From Paramecium tetraurelia (Eukaryota > Ciliophora > Oligohymenophorea > Peniculida > Parameciidae), in assembly GCF_000165425.1 (NCBI RefSeq), contig NW_001799626.1, forward strand, positions 122,508 to 186,507: a stretch of DNA of 64,000 nt, read 5' to 3'. A program made the translations under genes and the position numbers. Below the pieces are notes generated by a model. That model saw only the letters and a list, made by a program, of their open reading frames with translations, made no database searches and was not told the DNA's origin. Shown in pieces: positions 13,101-25,679 of the stretch. The first letter of the stretch is position 1. The number at the start of each line of letters is the position of its first letter.

Positions 13101-13997
13101 ACGCAGGTGCTTCTATATCGTAAAAGATATTTGCAAATTAACCTTCCAATCCTGGGTAATGCAAATGCTTCCCTCCCACAGTCATTGACATATAAAATGG
13201 AGGAGCATGAGTGCATGGAATCTCAACTCTCTAAAATTCCCTACCCTTACCATATGTCAACACAAATCCTACTGACTTCTATTTACGACTGCTATACGAG
13301 AAAGACACGAAGTACCATCTACCGTCTATATTCTGATTCAAACTTATCTAAGCCACCTTATTCTTCTCTTTTCCAACATAATCATACGTTGCAAACACAA
13401 ACGTGTTATCCATCAAGAAATTGGCTAAAGTTCTATCCCCATAATTTTAAAAGTCCAAATAATCCTTTATAGAAGTTAATCGAGACAAAAAGTAATATTA
13501 ATTTTGTTTCAACTTGTACTCAAGAGTACTTTAGTATTTTACCCAAAATCCATATCCATACTCTTCAGAATCTTACAACTCCTTATTTGAAAATTAAATT
13601 TCATACGACGCCTTTCCTTCAACGGTTGAATCATAAAATTTTGATTACCTCACCATAATGTTTGCAGTGCTCTATAAAGGCTTGTGTTTGAATGGAACAA
13701 ACTTAACTGGGTCAATTAATTGATCAGGATTCTCTTCAAGACCTTTAGTAGGGATTTTAATTGAATTATCTGGAACCAGCTCAGTAGGTAACAAAGGTTT
13801 CTATTCACTCACATTTTGAGGCTGAAGCTGACTTGTGTCAATACCAATTGGTTCTTATGAAGTTGGGTCTTATTATTAAATTTGAGGTTCATTTTTTTAT
13901 TCTGGTACATTTGGTTATACATTATTTACATTCTATTCTTAAGTTTATAATGGATTAGGTAATACATTTTATTGTTATTATTAAGGTTATTATTATG

Positions 13998-14055
<58 letters not shown>

Positions 14056-16114
14056 TATCTATTCTTATAAGGATGACTTTAATTATGGTTAAATTTACTC
14101 AGCAGGTTATTAGGGTACTTCTTATTATACCACTTATTACGTTGGTGGCTATTCTTTTTCTAAAGGATTTACCTTTTATACTGACTATTCTTACTTTTAT
14201 TATTCTTATTATTAAACATTTGGTTATTACTATTATTACTACTGTTCAGGTAGTATTTTTTAATCTTTTAAATTAAATTCCTCTGCCTAGGCCTTTATTT
14301 ATGTTGTTTATTTTAATGAGTCTGGAATTGCTTTAAAGTCCTCATGAGTCTCTATTTATCCTTCCTACATATGATTTAATTATGATTTAGATTTACTCTG
14401 TTCCTAATTGTTATTGTTTATTTCTGATTATTTATTACTTTGTTGGATCACTTCCTCATTCTATTATGAAGAGCTCTTATTTTAATCTTATTCAACTTAT
14501 TTAACCTCTGAAATCTCCTATTTCTCTACTTATTTATTTTCTGATTTCTACTCTGAATCAACTTTCTTAATTTCTTAGTTTTCCTTTTATTCAAGCTTAT
14601 TATTTTCTGTTTCCCCCTATTATTCAACATCATTCGTTTTTTCATCTTCTAGTTTTTAATAATTGATATCTTCCTATTCATCAAGATTTGAGGATTCCTA
14701 ACTAGTATGTTTATTATTTTATCTGTTATCCTACTCAATTTAGTAATCAACATCCTATTGATAATCATAGTCATCCTTATTTAGATTAATGAACCTTTAC
14801 TATTTTTAGTTTTTAACTGGTTGAATTGTTTCATTTTCAAGGTATTATTCATCAGGCTATTAAATATATTCTTAATCCTCTTAGTAGTCATCTTAATAAT
14901 AGTCATCTGAATCTGTTTAATAATCTCTTTCATTTTGAATTAAATTATTATCTTTATTAGATTTATTTTTCTTTTCTTATTCATTTACAATATGCAAATC
15001 TGATATAATGTTATATTAATTTTCAGGATCTAGAGCATCATATGGTTTTGAATCTGCAGATAAATAATAATCTTCAGAGTCTTGATTTGGATCCTCTTCT
15101 TATTATTGGATAGGAGAATAATTACTGTCGTCATTGTCTTCATTATTGTATATAGGACGATCTTAATATTGCTGTTCTGTTGATGAAAAGCCTTAATCCT
15201 AATATTATTCTTCATCTGTATATTGTTATTATTAGATTTCTGGCTAATCAAGATGTTTATCATTCTTCTATTTTATTTATCTTTTTATTTTAGTTTATTT
15301 TGATTATTTTTATGAATTGGAATTCTTTCGAGCTCTTTAATTTTATTATCTTTATGATCTACTTCTATGGAATCTCTCATAATTATAATCATAATCATCA
15401 TAATCATAATAGTTGCTGTAATCAGAATCATAATCACTATCATATAAAACTTATTAGATAGGATCATCGTATTCATCGAAATCATACTCGTCGTAACTAT
15501 AAGGCTTATAGTACTTATTATTTCTACCAATTGTATATTAGCCTTGTTACTATTAATTTTAACACTATTGTTTGATATATAATAATTATTTTAGATTAGT
15601 GGTCAATAATTCTATATCATATTCGGTGGCTTTTGAGGATTGAGATAATATTGATTACATTTTCTATTTTGTTGCTTAAATGCTAACATCAATTTCAGTT
15701 AATAGATCGAGTTTCTCTTTTTTTGATTGCTTTTGATTCATTTATTACATTAACTTCATGATTTTGGCAAGATCTGTTTCAAATTTAGCTTAAAGGTCTG
15801 GTTTAACAGGCATTTCAATTTCAATTAATGATTATTAATGCAATAACTATTGTTTTGTATTTTTAACAATTCTCTCAACCTCCAACAATCCATTAAAATC
15901 ATCTCCTAATTAATTATTTAACTCTATTGCTTCTTTCCATTAAATGATGTCAGAGATCATAATATTTATATCATCTAGATCTCGACATCTCAAATTTTGC
16001 AAATTCAGCCGAACTGCTTGCTGGAGTGTTAGCTCTAAATATTTTATAGCATTTACTTGAACTTGCAAAAGTAAGCAAACTCACAATGACTATTGTTATA
16101 TATGCGTTTTTCAT
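7159..16114 (-). CDS. Giant secreted protein with ten tandem LamG-like repeats
   Basis: One minus-strand gene of nearly 9 kb, about 2970 residues, with introns at 16035-16056 (22 nt) and 7360-7385 (26 nt). I scanned the frame for TGA from 16.0 kb to 7.2 kb and found none apart from one frame change near 10.55 kb. Layout: a signal peptide (MKNAYITIVIVSLLTFASS), a helical segment, about 600 residues of Asp/Tyr/Gln-rich low complexity with a Gln run coded by TAA near 13998-14052, then ten repeats of about 210 residues. Each repeat has a [Y/F]xxGxW(x)RW-type strand, a GDR(T/A)L loop and an FNGKLxxVQ-like strand. This resembles concanavalin A/LamG folds. It is probably a surface or matrix adhesion protein (inference). 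Confidence 0.85.
13998..14052 (-). repeat. Trinucleotide run coding polyglutamine
   Basis: An (ATT)n run on the plus strand is TAA on the minus strand, in the reading frame of the giant protein, so it codes about 18 glutamines entirely by reassigned stop codons. On the plus strand it reads as poly-Ile, which is a shadow frame. Slippage could make it polymorphic. Confidence 0.85.
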
Positions 16115-16205
16115 AAAATTAATAGGAAACTTTTTTCAAAGAATTTTAATCAATAAAATAAACTTATTCCTATATTGATGTTTTTTGTTGAAAAGGCATT
16201 TTTTA

Positions 16206-17696
16206 ATGATATTTCTATGTTAATATATCTATTAAAGCATAGAGAATCATTATACTGTTTTACTTTCTTTTTGTAATGATTAGCTTACTTAAAAACAAAT
16301 AACAGTATTTCTAAATTATTATAATCTTATAGAAGATTTCATAATTACCCAAATCTCTAAGAACTTTAAAATCGTACAAAATATCTCATAAATATTAGAT
16401 GAAATATTTCGATTTACGAATGATTGGATTGATAATTTGAAAAGTTTGGTTAGTAAACAAATAATGCATACAACTTCTTTAAAGAATTAGATTATTTGAT
16501 TTATAATTCAAAGGAATTGAAGATAAAAAGCAATTTAGGAGAAATTAAAATTATTCATGAGGTACTGAATTAGTTCCAAAATTAGAATTATTTTCATAAT
16601 TTCGAGATTCTCCAAGTTTTAAGATTGTTTGAAGAAAAATTTCAAAAGATGATATATTTAAATTTAATTCGGTTTAAAATCTTCAGAATTCTTCAACAAA
16701 TTCTTCAGAATCAGGGAATATTTAGAATAATGAATTTCAGCAGAAAGAGATAAATTAAGATTAAATTTAGTGATGATTTATAGGAATAAAATGGACTTGT
16801 TTCGTAATTATACTAAATTAGAAAAAGCGAAAATTCAAGTATAGACTAATAATAATGGTAAAATTAAGTTAAAATAAACACTTGAAGCTGAGGAAGATGA
16901 TATTTAAGAATTAATTTTTAGTAAAAAGCAGGCCGGCTTTATTTAATATCAATATGTGTCGTAATGATGTAAATATACCTCCTAAATGAATGGAAATTGT
17001 CAAATGCAGTATCTAAACCTATAAATAATGGATTCATTCCAATTGTACTTTGTGCAGTGTTTGAATTAAGATGAAAAAATTCTAATTTGTGGAGATGTAG
17101 CCAGAGCTATATAAATTTGGAAAGTACGATGGGAATAAAATTAATTAACATATTTAAAAGGATTAAACCGAGATTCTGCAAGAGTTGCAGCCTTAAGCTT
17201 GAGTCCATCTGATAAAACAATGGCTATTTGTGGCACTTTCATTGAGATGTGGTAAAAAGGAAATTCTGATAAATGGGTTTTCAGACATGTTGTTAAACCA
17301 GCTAGCATCTCATAATCTGGTCAAAAAACTTAAATTTTTAACAGAGAATTAATTTATAATGGATACCTAGAATACTTTGATTTCTTAAGTGTATTTGAAA
17401 TGGAAGATGGAATTTCTGAGAAAAACTAGATAAGCAATTTTAAATAACAAAAACACTTATATATATTTTTCAACTATTAGCTGCACCCAACTCTATTTAC
17501 AATAAATTATGATTTATAAATCGTCAATTTAGAATCAAAACAATATTCTATTTCCATTGTATCTTTATCTTAAATTAATGGATATTTATAAAAATACTAA
17601 TTAAATTTAAAAGCTTTTATTAGGTAGTAATAATAATTATACTTTCTTAGATATATTAATTTAATAGTAATATTCATTCATATTTAGTTATAGTGA
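16206..17696 (+). pseudogene. WD-repeat protein of a ciliate family, probably decaying copy
   Basis: The model starts at ATG 16206, with introns proposed at 16453-16484 (32 nt) and 16868-16892 (25 nt). The first 220 residues are helical. The C-terminal half holds beta-propeller strands such as EKILICGDVARAIQIWKV and LSLSPSDKTMAICGTFIEMW, resembling a large Paramecium WD family from memory. One TGA at 16965-16967 lies in frame just before this half, and no GT..AG intron of normal size removes it; the nearest would be 54 nt. Divergence of the expected W/D residues also suggests decay. Alternatives are two short genes, an unusual intron, or an assembly error. The gene is 91 bp from the divergent start of the LamG giant. 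Confidence 0.5.
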
Positions 17697-17796
17697 ATTA
17701 AATCTACCTAGAGAATTATTTAATTCCAACTAAATTTAGAATAAAAATTGGTATAGTTCTATTCTTTATATATTATAATAAATTATTAATTATTCA

Positions 17797-18660
17797 ATGG
17801 ATCAGGAAGATAATATTCAACTCCACTCAAAAGAAACAAATGAAGTCAATACTAACAAATAAGGATTCTAGAAAAAATATAAAGTTCATAACAACAATAT
17901 GAATTAATTTATGATTAAGATTATGATCATAAATGTTCTCCAGACTATACTTAATGGGCTACTTTACTATTTCAATTTCAATTTCATTTTCGATAATATA
18001 AACTATAGAGGAGGAACATTAATTTAGATTTTGATTTTGCTTTTCTATCCAATCATGATAATATTATTTCGATGTTTTCACAAAAGTACAATATTTAAGA
18101 ACTCATTATGTAGAAATTTTTTTATAAGATTAGGTTAATTTCCCTTTTTTATATTATTCTTCCTATCATTTGCACCGTTTCCCTCTTAATTTTACAAAGT
18201 TTTCCACGACTTTGATTAATAGCCTTATTAAATCGATTATATAATGTTGGCAATAATCAATCTATTAGTAGCATATCCATTGAATATTGTCTATCTTTAT
18301 TTTACAAATTATTTGATGGAAAGAAGTAAATAAATCTATTAAACTTTTATAGATTTTCAAATGATTTTAATATATTGTTGCAATCTCAGTTGCAATCGTA
18401 TATTTAATAATATTTTTACATTAATGTGATGAAAATTAACCAAATGATTGTTCCATTTATCAATCTGTTATCAGTATACTATATTTTTAGGGAATTATGA
18501 CTTTATACTTATTGATATAGGTATGATTTGAACAATTTATTAATAGATATCGCTTTTGTTTGAAACTTTAGAAGGAAAACACAAATTACAACCAAATTAA
18601 GTTGTTTATGGATATATGCAAATTCAGACCAGAACTTTTTTATATTGCTTTAAAGATTGA
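17797..18660 (+). CDS. Unassigned multi-pass membrane protein with an apparent frame change
   Basis: ATG 17797, an intron at 18521-18546 (26 nt) and a stop at 18658-18660 would give about 278 residues with six or more hydrophobic helices and a polar N-terminus. The family is unknown. Between about 18365 and 18425 the frame must shift by one base. There, GTTGCAATC occurs twice 12 bases apart, and removing the 13-base GTTGCAATCTCAG would restore the frame, but that is too short for a normal intron. The upstream frame otherwise ends at a TGA near 18424. So this is a sequencing indel, a very short intron, or a broken gene. Confidence 0.55.
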
Positions 18661-18843
18661 TTATTATTATAAAAATAAAATAGCATTACACTGTCTCTTT
18701 TGATAATTTTAATCAATATCATATATCTTTCATAAAAGCTTTTAAAGAACTAATTTACTAATAGTATAAACAAAATAATGGATTTATATCACTTTAAATT
18801 TGTTCTATAATATCATAAATGGAATTATTGAATAATTTTATAA

Positions 18844-20688
18844 TCATTTTCTCTAAATAACATATTCTAAGGATACTATTCTAACTCTCTTGTCCCAACT
18901 ACCAGTAAGAATTAATTCTCTATATTGATTGACAGCCATGCAACTAATTTATTCCGTATGGACTTTAATACTCTTCATGAGAGTGGCTTAATCCTTGATT
19001 TCCCATACTCTTAAAGTCTTGTCAATTCCTGCACTGAATAAATACTTATGAAACCCTAAACAAGTAATAGTTTCATTATGAGCCTATAATTTATGAGCTT
19101 TAAAACCCCCTCTTAAATTCCAGATAATGATTATTCTATCAGCTCCTCCACTAGCCAACATTTAATTTGGTAATTCCTTCAAACAATAAACATCATCCCC
19201 ATGAGCCAGTTCATACTTCAATTATCCTTTGAATGCACTCCAAATTTTGATGAAACAATCCCCTCCAGATGCAAAATTATCGTCATCTAATTAAATGATT
19301 GTTCTAACAATCTTTTTATGAGCATCCTCAATTGTATAGAAACACTTGTCTCTATTCCAAATCTTTATTCTGTAATCCCCACCTCCAGAACAGATATACT
19401 AAAACTTTTTTAAATAGCACAGGCTTTTCACAATGTCTAAATGACCAACCAAGGTAAACTCCAAGGTCATATATTAAACATTCCAAATATGTATCAATCT
19501 ATCATTCCCTCCTGAAACCAACTTCTCAGCTATATCTTAATTAAAGTCATCAGTAATTGCACACAAACACCAAATTTCACCTTTGTGAGCCTCTATTGTT
19601 CCTAAACAAATTTATGAATCTATATCCCAAAATTTCAATACTCCCTCACCTCCAGCAGAGGCAATTTAATTTAAATTCAAAACACAAACAGCAGTAACTA
19701 TGTCTAAATGACCTTAGATAACAGTGTTCAAATGTTTCTACTAGCTAATAAAGATTTCAAAGGGTAGACCATTTAATTAAGGAGCTTCTTTTGGAACTGT
19801 TCTTTATTAAGATAATTTAATACTTTGGTACAAAATCAGAACTCTAAGGAACTTTGTACTCTTTTCCGAGTAAATCAGAGTGTAAATATGGTTGAATGGA
19901 TGACTTATAGAAGTCTAGATTCTTTTATTAATTTTTTAGATTGACCTTGAAAATGGTCAAAGAATCATATTCAGGTTCATCCATTACAACAGGTTTCTTC
20001 TCAGTGTTTAATATATTGCTGACAACAAAGGCCTTTTCTATGACAACTTAAATAGCTTTTTCAAAATTTTAATTTATTAAGATATCGCTGCTTATACTTA
20101 ATCTGCTTAAGTCTTCTGCTTATTTGGTAAGAGTAGGTACAATAATTTGTAATAATTTCTCTTGCAAATCTAATAAGAAATCAAATTTTCTTGAATCATC
20201 TACTTCTCCATTAATAATTGAATTCAATTTATTGATATGTTCTTCACAATTTTGAGTAACTTCTGCAATTTTGGTATGTTTTTCATTGTAAAATGACTCA
20301 ATTTAAAGCATAACACTTTTAATAAAGGCTATTTCTTAGATATTTAAATATACAATCTAATTCATCTGTAAAGTAGTTGACAATGTGTTTTTATAACCTC
20401 TTACATTCGGACTTTCGAATTTCTCTAGTTTGAATCAAATGATTCTACAACATTGACATTCTCTATCTAACAATGCTCAAATCCTCTTCTATTAGAATCA
20501 ATATAGATACTGGCAATGGTTTTTGGTACAGAGTAACTAGAAGGATCGAAATCCCTTAATGGTAGGATTGCAGCCAGATGATTTTTAGGGTGAGTGACAA
20601 TGCAATCGGAACATAAGGTTTTGTGTTGGCATCCTTTTGTAGTGCATACCATGGTTGACATCTTGCCATGATTAAAGCAACGAATCAT
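18844..20688 (-). CDS. Zinc-finger (B-box-like)/coiled-coil/seven-WD40 protein
   Basis: Introns at 20366-20397 (32 nt) and 19802-19823 (22 nt) give 596 residues. Residues 1-50 hold a Cys/His pattern (MIRCFNHG, CTTKGCQH, LCSDC, H) like a B-box zinc finger. A 200-residue helical, probably coiled-coil region follows. The C-terminal 300 residues carry seven WD40 repeats, each starting near GH or AH and most ending in IW[D/N], forming one propeller. The layout resembles TRIM-type proteins but with a WD40 propeller and no visible RING, so it is more likely a scaffold than an E3 ligase. It is divergent from the PAS protein, 29 bp away. Confidence 0.88.
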
Positions 20689-20717
20689 GTAATTATAATA
20701 ATAAAGAAAAAAAGAAA

Positions 20718-23700
20718 ATGAGTAAGTATAGTATATTAAATATTAAGGGATCATTGACAGATAAGTTTGTGTAGAAAATATAAGAATTGATGGGTTTATA
20801 TTTAGACTTAATGACAACAGCCCCAAAAGTGGAATTGACTGAGAATTTATTCAGGGCCACTATAATATTTTAATTTATGTTCCGACTTCACTATTTATTA
20901 CCAGAAGATGGATGGGGAGTGTGGACTTATGAAGACTTTAAGATCAAAATACCTTAATAGATTTTATCGACAATATTTCATCAGAATGCAATTATACTAA
21001 AAATAATACTCATCATATTGAATGGTTGTTGTTTAGTGATGAGCTTTATGCGGATAAAATTGATGTACTATTACAACAATGTCACTTGGCATATCTTTTT
21101 TATGCCTCAAGTTTCAATACTCATAGATTTTGAATCAGATCCAACCCTTTCAATTGTAGCTATTTTTTTATTGTTACTTCAATCTTTTATAAATTTATAC
21201 TTCAACAGAGCAACCAAATTCTTACATAACAATCCATTTATAAGAAAGTATACTAATCTTACACTTGTTTCTATAGCTATTGATACTCTTTGCTACATGA
21301 ACTTCCAGTTTTATTTGATTAGATTGATATTGCTTCATTTTTCAACAATCGTTTAGATAGTTGATGTCTATACATTTCATCCCTACAAACCTATGTTCAA
21401 TTCATTTGTATTTCAATGTTCCATGCTACAATACTCTCTCATTTCAATCACCACTATATCAATTATTCAATAATCAGAGAACAATTTATTTTATTCATAC
21501 TTCCTATTCGGTACATTCTCTGTGGCATTGTCATAAATAATTATAGAGAAATGTTCTAAAAAGCAAACTTTTGATTAGTATTTTGTCCTGGTCCAAACTT
21601 AATCGTTGTACTTGGCATCAAATTTTTAGAAGACAATACTGATTAATCAACATAAATAGAATTGCAAATTTAAACATTAAACCAATTTAACTGAAACCAT
21701 TATTTGCATACTTGAAAACTCAATCATTAAAAATAAGCAAATAAAATTGGATTATGAAATCTTAGAATTAGCCTTGATTAATTTCTTATCCTTATAGAAG
21801 GCTGCATTAACGGCCTTCTGTAGACTAAAATAGTACTATAATGCTATTGATGATCATACAATTTATTTTTAAATATGCTTTCCAAACATCGACAAGAAAT
21901 TATGGAAGAGAGTGAGAGATGTTTAGAATAGAATTACTAAACAAATAAGATCTACTCAATATTATGATGAAAGGGATTTGAAAACAAAGGATATATATAT
22001 TGCTTGTTTGATGAAAGATTAATTTTACCCAAAAATCTTAGAAGTCCTCAATAGAAAACTTGAATTCTGGAATAAATTATTGTCTGATCTTTCAAATTAT
22101 GAAAGACTCTTTGAACACACAATCAAATGTAGCCAAGTAATGAATGATTTTAACAACTATCTCACAAATCTATTCTCTTAAGATCTAGATGAAATTTAAA
22201 ATGTTAAGACTGTTATTGAATTGAAAATGCTAGAAATCTATTTTTGTGTAGTCAGAAACGATCAGGTTTAAGCGACAAAAATGTAGAAACTCATTATTGA
22301 GATGCTTAGATAAGAAACACAACAAGATGGAAAACTCTTAAATTGCAGTATCCTGGATAATAAAGTTGTGTTATTGTACACGAGCATTGTTAAAGCTTAA
22401 GGATTTATAATTAAGACTAATAGTGATTTATTGGCACAGTTTTGGGGGTATGAAAATGAATTAGATTTCCATGAAATTAAACATATCAATTAACTGATGC
22501 CAAACTTTTGTGCATCTGTCCATGATTAATACATTGAGAGGTTTTAAATATTAGGTCATAGTATTCTTTTTGGGAAATGTAGAACTATCTTTCTTAAAGA
22601 TAAATATGATCTACTCATTCCAGCCAGCATCACTATTGATAACTTCTTTATCAGCTATGATGATTATGTCATTACTGCTGCCTTTGCCAAAAATAAAGAA
22701 ACATCCTTATATATACTGTTTGATTCCAAAGGTAAGATACTTGGAGTCACTTAATTATTGTATAAAGTATTTCATTCCATAGATCCAACAGTCACACCGG
22801 AAATATTGAATGCTGGGTATATATTTCAGATTATTCCCAATATTTTCTATTTGGTGAACAATCATACTAATTCTGAATTTGATAATCTTCCTTATGAAGA
22901 AAGGATTCTATTGATGATTGGTAGTCCAATTAAATAGTAGTTCGACAGACCAATTAATTCATCTAAACATAAGGGATATTATGATGGTCTTTGGACTCTT
23001 TATGAAGATACTAAAAATCACAAAACTGAGATGTTTCTCCAAGAGTATTAAGATTCTTGTAAACAATAAATAAATCATGAATTAAAGACTATCAATTTTG
23101 AAATCATATGTCAACTTCATTATTAGTTAATTGGTCATTATAAAACTATGCCAATGTTTACTTTAGAAATTTTGGATATATTCAAAGCAGACTTATAATC
23201 CAGTTTAGATTACTCATCAGACATTGAAATTAAAACTAATGATGCATTTGAACCAGATCCAGTTGACTTAAGTTCCATTTAAGAAGAGAGTTACAAGAAG
23301 GTGAATTAAAATGATTTGACATCAATTGACCCTCCTTTAAAAATAAATCCTGATGTTTCCTATACTAAAGGGAGATTTGAATAACAAAAAAATGAGTAGA
23401 CTACAAAAAGTAATAAATAATTCATGAAGCCTTAATCCCAAAAGGCTATATTTTAAGTGATCAAATAAAAGAATTTAAATGAAGATCTGAAAAGCATAGA
23501 AGAGGAAATGAAAGTTATCAAGGCTAATAAAAATTACAACTAAAAACAATTTATTGTTAAAGAGAGGTAACATGACGAAGAACATAAAAGTTCAGAAAAA
23601 ATAACCAAAAGAAAGAACATTATTGATTAAATCTAAGAAAAACATAAGCAAGATATCAATGAAATGGATGCTGTTAATTCAGTGAACTCCATTGCTTCTA

Positions 23701-25552
23701 ACTTAATCAATTACAAATAAGATCTTGTGAAAAGTGTGTACAAATCAAACAAAATTCTTTATTCGCTTAAAATGATCATTATCTTTGATCTAATGATTAT
23801 CGCCTCAATATTAGTGTTTAACATATTTCCTATGATTACAATTCATAATAACAACCTCCATGCAATTGAATAGATTGATGCTATAATGGCTCCATATTTA
23901 TATAACTCCTATTACTGTTAATTATATGTTCACAATATGATTTTTGAATTGCAAAAGCTCTAAATTGTGGATTATAGTCAAGAATTAATTAATGACATAG
24001 AAGCAATTAATAAAAATAATACACTCCTTCAAGACCTAAGCAAATATTACCCAGTCTTTTTAGAAATTGAGAAACTAGACTACTTTCCTACATTAAATAT
24101 TAGTTTCATAATACTGCAGATCAAATGAATGTGTCATTCACTTATATGTACAGTGTTTTGATAGAGAAATTATAATATTTCACATAGAAAGGATAAAGCT
24201 TTGCTAAATATCAGATGAATGAATCAGAGATTATATCATCCCTGTATTTGTATGCTAATCTATAGGAAAGTATATCGTTATATTCTGATTTAATTTAGTT
24301 GATTGTGTAAACCTTTTTTGAAGATATGATTTATGATGAAAATAATTTCCTTAAATAACTTTTGGTTGCCCTTTTCACAATAATCTTTTTATTCTGGGTA
24401 TAGATCATATATTTTCATCAAATATTCAATTATTTTAAGAAGATAATATACTTAAATTGTAGACTTTTAGAAAAGGATGTTCATCTAATAGTGTAGAGGC
24501 TTTAATTAATAAGAGAGATCTTAATTGAACATACGGTTACAAGTTGGAAAAAAGCAGATTACGTTCATTTGATGTTTCAATAGATTAAATCTGATCAAAT
24601 GCAAATACAATCCAAAATTAGTAAACATACACTTCTATGTTCCAGAATTGCTTAAAGTAGATTTTCTCTACTTTCCATACTCTTTATGATTATATCTGTT
24701 CAAGTATTCATAATAAGTTTCTGTCTTGGTGGATACTATTTTAATTAAATATAGTAAACATAATTAAGTCCTTAATATGAATTGATGTCTGAATTCTTTT
24801 AATTTTCAGTCACAATGGATTCTATGGTTACTCAATCAGTTAGAGTGAAATGTCAAAGACTCTATATGCAGAATAATAAAATTAATGAATCAATAACAGT
24901 TTAAAAAAATTTGGTTAACTAAAAACTTATAGCTATTAGAACTACTAATTTAAGATTTTACTCTATTTTATATTAAAACTTTATAGAATCGGAGGAACAA
25001 ATACTTAAGGGATTGGTTAATGATGATTCTGTTGATAGATAAAATAATTCAACTTTGTATCAGCTGTTCTTTACTGATCTTTGCCCAATAGTGTGTCCAA
25101 ATTCTACCAATTAGAAAGATTAGAATAAATATTATGTAAGTGAAGGCATCTCTGGGATATATTCAAGTCTTAGTAAATTTATTAAAAGTACTTTCAATTA
25201 TGAATTGGAAAATCTGAAATAAGATCCAGATGTCAAAGCTTAAATAAGCTTAGTAAATTCCCATGAATTTATTGTATTGATTTCAAGGCATTTTCTAAAT
25301 ACTAAAAAAGCATTCATAAAATTCTAAGAGGAAATACTTGCTAAAACTTACTAAGTTATCAATCAAAATGATAAAGAAATTTAAGCTTATTTTGCATGTG
25401 CTTTAATTCTAGAAATCATAATTGCAGGATGTGCATTTATATATTGTATAAAAATGAAACAAAAACAAATATAACTAATGAGATTGTCTTTAAGTAATAT
25501 TCCAATAGATCTATTGGATTAACAATCAATCAGCATTCTTAAAACATTATGA
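20718..25552 (+). CDS. Large multi-membrane PAS protein (TmcB-like)
   Basis: 1605 residues from ATG 20718 to TGA 25550-25552. The only break needed is a 17-nt GT..AG segment at 24103-24119, very short for an intron. The N-terminal 250 residues contain several membrane helices. Residues about 550-690 look like a PAS-type sensor, including LMPNFCASVHDQYIERF. A charged Lys/Glu-rich linker follows, then further membrane helices near residues 1010, 1210 and 1310 and one close to the C-terminus. This matches the Tmc/TmcB-like ciliate family I recall, thought to sense and signal at membranes. The ligand is unknown. Confidence 0.85.
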
Positions 25553-25679
25553 ATATCATTATATTTATTATATGATTATTTTAAAATCTAAAGAAACCGT
25601 TGATATGTAAATAGAAACCACAAAGATCTCATATATTTAATTGATATTTCCTTGAATATAAAATCTAAAAATAACTTTA

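Noticed and set aside
13995-14276. Plus-strand poly-Ile open frame
   Set aside because: Shadow of the poly-Gln run in the LamG giant on the opposite strand.
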